From: Plumapathes pennacea
Lineage: Eukaryota; Cnidaria; Anthozoa; Antipatharia; Myriopathidae
DNA length: 64,000 nucleotides
Reading direction: 5' to 3'
NCBI GenBank assembly: GCA_964036295.1
Contig: OZ038467.1
Coordinates: 188,501-252,500 of the forward strand
Under the pieces are notes generated by a model. It was given only the letters and a program-made list of their open reading frames with translations, searched no databases and was not told the DNA's origin. Made by a program: the position numbers and the translations under genes. Shown piece by piece: positions 27,801 through 33,800 of the stretch. Position 1 is the first letter of the stretch. Every line of letters starts with the position of its first letter.

Positions 27801-30800
27801 TTGTAGGTCTCGTTGGTTTAGTTGTTTTTCCTGGGCGAGGAGTCGTTTTTCCACCAGGACCACCTGGACCACCTGGCCCTCCTGGTCCACCAGGTCCACC
27901 TGGACCGCCCGGACCACCGGGCCCTCCAGGGCTTCCTGGCCGTTTCGTTGTTGGTCCTCCAGGTCCTCCAGGTCCACCCGGTCCCCCTGGTCTACCAGGA
28001 GCCTTTGTCGTAGGTCCACCTGGTCCACCTGGTCCTCCAGGCCCTCCAGGTCCTCCGGGACCACCCGGACCACCAGGCCCACCTGGTCCTCCTGGCCCAC
28101 CAGGTCCTGAGGGTCCACCAGGGCCTCCTGGTCCTCCAGGTCCGCCAGGTCCTCCAGGCCTTCCTGTTTTTACAACATTAAGTAGTTATGTTTAACCAAT
28201 TTGAGCATTATAGGAATGTTTATTTGTCAAAAGCAGTAGCCTTTACCGTTCGTATTTGTATTTTTCAATGTGGAGTGTCTATTGTATTATTTTCTAAAAA
28301 AATATAGTCGCTAGCCAGTCACACTGATTGCTCTGTATACGTTTACTTTCTCATGCATCAGATGTAAATGTTTTGGCGTTCCTGATGTGGAAAATACCCT
28401 GCCCGACTAAACTGCTGGAGGTCAAGAATTATCGTTACACATTAAACAGTGAAATGTTTTCATTTACTTTAAAACCCTGCTAAATGATATTCATTCTAGC
28501 CCGTGTGTTTGGAATTTTAAAGCCTTTCAGAGTTGAAAAACATAAAAACTACTTATAACTAGAAATAACCAAAGGTCAGGTGAATGCTGCCGAGGCTTAC
28601 CCTCGTTGATTAAACCAAGTCAGAACACGGAAGCAAGAAAATTTATTTCTTGTTTACAACTGTAACTAAATGTATTAACCCATTCACTCCTGGAGAAATA
28701 ACGCGCGCAGCTACCTTCAATTCCTGGGAGCTTTACGGGAATGATAACGCAACGCGACTCGCAAAAATAAACCAAATGCGCAGTAATTACAGAAGCGAGA
28801 TACCATTCCCAATTAAAATTTATTTTAAACTAGAACACATAAACGACCAAAATATGTAATAAAAAGGACAAAAGATATTCAAAAGGCAATAAAACGTGAA
28901 ATTATAAATCACTGGATGAACTATTTTGTTCGCAGCGTTCGTCCATCGAAGACGAAAAGCGAATTTATTTATACAAAAAGTGAAGAAATGGTTCTAAAGT
29001 TCAGACTGATATCCTAAATTCACAGATCGATCTCATTAAAGCAAATCTATTAAATCTGCAGACAAAATGGAAGCAAAATTAGCAATCGGACTGGAAATAA
29101 TTGTGCAAAGTACATCGCCACGTGGTGATAAACAAAGTCAGTTTCACGAAGAAATTGATCGATATTTCTTCCCTACGGATTCGTTTTGCAGTAAAAATTA
29201 AAGTAAAGTATCTTTATTTATACACGGTAAGTAATTCAGCTAGTAGCTGGTGGGGCCGTGTTGGTCACTATCAAGACAAATAAGTCCACAAATCCATCTC
29301 CGGTAAACACAACAAAGAAACATACTGCCTTGGACAGATCAGAGGCTTACAAGAATCCGCGTTCGTACGTCCGCTGTTGTAAAGTTCAAACAACATGACA
29401 TCTCTCCTTTCGTTTTCATCGGTCGAAGGCTCTTTCAGAATTTAAATCTGCCAAAATCTGTTCATAAGTCTCCAGTTATTTTTGAGGAGATAACCTTCCA
29501 CATTTAGCATCATTAAGACGCAATTTTTGTCCGTGGAAGTACGAAAACAAATGGCTCAACTTCTGTCTTCCTCAGTCAAGTGGATATAGACACCGCACGT
29601 GGTCTGATAATATGCGGGGGCAGCTCATTGAAGAGCGAGGGCTCAGATTCTGCGGGGTGCACCAGGGGCTAGCGAGGCACCGAAATCCGCACGGATACCC
29701 CGACTCAAATTGAGATATATACTAGAATATGACTGCTGCCTCGCTCTTGCTCGGCAGCAATTATAATTATAATCCATTAAATCTTACCAGGTTTTCTTTT
29801 AGTGGGTGTTGTTGGTTTGGTAGTCGCACCGGGTTTTGGTGTTGAAGGTCCACCTGGTCCACCTGGGCCCCCTGGACCCCCCGGGCCTCCCGGACCTCCC
29901 GGACCTCCCGGTCCCCCTGGGCCTCCCGGTCCGCCCGGTTTTCCAGGTCCTCCTGGCCCACTAGGCTTGTTTGTTGGCTTTGTTTTACCTGGAGCAAATG
30001 CAAATACAGTATCCCACTATGTTATCTATGCTTCGTGTTCTATCCAGTGCGTACTATGTGGTTGTACTTTCCAATGTCGCACCGCCAGATACTCCACATA
30101 TGACTCAACGTATTTTAATGCAAAATATTTCTATGTACATAGCAAAAGGAATGGGCTTACCTCCAACAGGAGTAGTGGGAGTTACTCCACAAATGCAAGG
30201 TTTCTTGTTCGCGATAACCATATTACCTCCCGCACCTAATAATAATGCAGCATATTAAACATCTCCCAGTCACATTATTAGTTAAACTTTGCATTTACAC
30301 AAATCTGGGATCAAATTTAAAGTTATCAAATTTGACGGAACTGAAAAGAGTTTTCACATTGAGGATTAACAGAACAACCTTCACAAAGCGCTTAGTTGAG
30401 AGTAGTTCAGCCGTTGGTGAGACTTTTTATGCATTTATCACGATATCCACCAGGGCCACCAACCCTACCCTAACATAATATTACCAATTAACTAAAATAA
30501 CTTATAGACGGAGTACAGGGAAAAAATTCTTTCTTGTCCAAAAAATCGGGGTCGATCTGCACCAGAAATATGATGCATATATACACGTTTTAAAACGCTT
30601 TATGCTCTATGTCCTGTGTTCTATTAAATAACTAAGAAAAAGAAACACAGAATCAAATTAAATATCAGGTACAAGATGAGCGACGAATTATAAGCATTGA
30701 ACAAATGTATATTAATTAAACTTACCCAAACAAATAGCTTTTTTCAGGTCGTTGGCAATGTGCTGCAACTGTTTCCAATCGGACGTAAACACGTGGTTCT

Positions 30801-33800
30801 TGTCTGGATCTGTCGCCATGGAATCCAACTCCAGAGCATTGAAATACCTTCCAACACCAACTGAAAAGATGGTGACGCCCTTCGATCTAAGCATTCTTGA
30901 AGGGCCATGCACGTCATCAAGAGACTTGCCATCTGTAATAACCACAAGAATTTTGGACGCTCTTCGCCTCGTGCGTCTAAAAAGACGTGTCCAAGCGTAC
31001 GACAAAGCTCTTCCGGTTCTACAGCCATCCCGTGGGTACCGTACCACCCCATTCAAAGTACCGTAAAGGGACTTGATGTTTCTGTGTTTTCTAAATCCAA
31101 ATAACCTGTAGGGCCTAGTGCCGTAAACCACAGTAGCCATGCGGGTGTCGCGCCTTGATATGGTAAAACCCAACGCCATCGTGCGAACGAAGTCTATAAG
31201 CCTCCGGAAGTTGCCAATACCGTATTTCTCAACACTGAAAGATCCCTCAACCACGAAAACCAGGTCAATTTTTGCGGTGCACGCTGTTAAGAGAAAAACA
31301 ATTACATAATAATGATAATAATCATTTAATCATTTAATCATTTATAGTGCCCATTTACATAAAGGTGATCAACGGCGCAATGCAGGCGTCCAAGGAATGA
31401 AGTAATGGAACTAAAAAATACACAAAGTACCAGCCGAACGAGATCTAAACTATTACTAATAATTCTAATTCTAAAATATCCTAACTATATATTAAAAGGA
31501 AGGTCAGTCCGAACTATGTTAAAATGTCCGCATGTATGTGACGTCAATTAGTTAATGTATATAAATGTATATACTTGGGAATTGTGTTTTGGTTTAGGAA
31601 GAAGCTTTGAATAAATTTAAAATTATAAATTCTCTTACCTCTGGCCCTCGTCGGACGAGCTGTAGCAAATAAATAAAAAATTAGGTTCAGAAGAAATCAA
31701 ATTGGAAGTTTACATGTTTCTCTTAATTTTTAGTTACAATGAAGAACATACAATCACTCGAAAGTTTGTGCAAATCTTCTGAAAAATGATCACAAAAGGA
31801 AGAGGATTGGTTTTAAAATGTTACTTGACTGTACAGTGAGTAAGTGTAGTAATGTATAAAGTGCTGTCAAAATTATCTTGAAATCTATTATAAAGAAGCT
31901 AAGACAAACCACCTTGAGCAAACAAACAAACAAACAAACAAACCACAAGGAGCACAAGGAATGCTCGAGGATCCTCCTGGGGAGACATTGAACGATTCTT
32001 CGGTAGAATTCTGCAAACTTCCTTTATTAAGTATGTCTTTCGGCTCTGCATCGTCATGGTGGTGTTTGTCATCCTCATCATCATCGTTTACATCATCATC
32101 TTCGTAATCGTCATCGTCTTCATCAGTATCGTCGGCATTATTGTCATCATCATCTTCATCGTCAATATCATCGTCATCGTCATCTTCATCGTTATCATCA
32201 CTCTTGTGTCTGTTCTCCTCAGCTTCCTTATCGAGCAATTTCTCTTTTTCGACAGCTTCCTTTTCTATTTCATCTTTATAATCTTTCTCTATGGGATGCA
32301 CGTCAACTACTTTTCCACCAAGAGTTTCAGTTTTGTTTGATATCAGTGATTTAGTCTGAGCTCTTTCCTGCTTGTCATGCTTTTCCTGTTTCTCATGTTT
32401 GTCCTTCTTGGTCTTTTTATCGTTCGAATTATGATTTGCAGAGGCATGTTTCTCTTTGACCTCTTTGACCTCTTTAACCTTCTTTCCAGCCTTTGAAATC
32501 GTAACTGTAACCTCAGTTGTAGTGGGCCTTGAAGCAGGGGTTGCTTTTTGATCACTGACCTGGTTCGGTGGTGCAGGAAACTGGGTCTGAGTAGGATACT
32601 GGTATTGATAAGCTCCGTAGTTTGCGGGTACACTGGTTTGGACAGCTGCAGCCATTTGAGGGTTATAACTTGGATAGCCCTGGTATATTCCATACGCTGC
32701 ATGGCTTGTTGGACACGGTGGTTTTCCTGTCGAAAACAAAACGGGGTAGCCTTTAGACTAAAAATATACTTACGAATAGATCCAATATGGATTAAATACA
32801 GAGATTTGAGCTTGCGGTCAGGGTCATTGTCTGCAAGATTAATTGCTAAGAATTCAACTAGCCTCACTTCTTTAAGGAAATGTACAGACAGATGTAAAGA
32901 ATAAAGAGTTGAACGAACGGTAAGCTGTACATAAATGCAACCAATATCTCGTAATGCCCAGTATTTCTACTGCAATATTACTGCACTCGACAATGATTGC
33001 TAAATATAAACTAATACTGATATTTTCTACTGACCCGCACAGATTGTATTTTGAGGACAACATGAGCTGACCACCGCTGAGGAAGGAATATATAAATATA
33101 TTTAGCCATTGTACTTTACAAAGTTCAAACCAATACAAATAATGTGGTTATACATGCTCTGTCGACTATATCAAATGAATTTAATACTCCAAGAAACCTT
33201 CTCTGAAAATGTAATGGTCTGTCACGTGTTCCAGTCTTAATAATCACAACTTGTCTTGGTAAGTGTTATTTTTACACACGACACTCATTCAGCACAGACA
33301 CAACTTTATCGAATTATTGTACTAGAAGGCAGATGACACAAATGACGCAATTCTTAATTGTAATCACCAGCTGTCATTGATCTTCCTGTAAAATTGTGCA
33401 AAGCGTTATTGGTATACTAATAGATAGATCGATTAATATTAAAATTGATAACTTACGCAGGTTTTGCCTCTTTTCTACATAATCATTCTCGAACCTATCT
33501 TCGGACCTATTTTCGTCCAAAGAGCCTTCGTCTACATCTGGAGTTGGTCCAGCAGTATCACCCAATCTGGCTTGGTTTTCAGAGGTTTTTTCACTTTCTT
33601 CTTCCTCAATTTCCCGGTCTTGCTTTTGTTCTTTTTGTGTTTCCCCTGACCCACTGAAATATTCAGTAGCTTCGTCTTTTATTTCGTCACGTTCTTTTTC
33701 ACTTGTATCTTTCTTTTGCTTTCCCTGGTCTACATTCTGTTCGTGTTTCGTCAGTTTATGACCTGGTTGCCTTCTATTGCCTTCTTCGAGGTCACCCCTC

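Noticed and set aside
24807-28118. 1,103-codon minus-strand frame of Glu/Asp/Leu/Gln repeats
   Set aside because: It is a frame shadow of the GGP repeat. It does not match the phase of the flanking splice sites.
24768-28163. Periodic repeats suggesting a CRISPR array or minisatellite
   Set aside because: The 9-nt period is codon-level GGP coding with variable wobble bases, in a eukaryotic gene with splice sites. There are no unique spacers of constant length.
24737-28195. Plus-strand collagen-like open frames of 310 and 693 codons
   Set aside because: They are interrupted by stops, lack splice logic, and their linkers are hydrophobic. The minus-strand frame is open throughout, has phase-1 splice sites, and its Pro/Thr/Lys linkers match the rest of gene A.
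32056-32340. Plus-strand hydrophobic frame that looks like membrane segments
   Set aside because: It is the antisense of Asp/Glu codons (GAT/GAC read backwards as ATC/GTC), hence an artefact.
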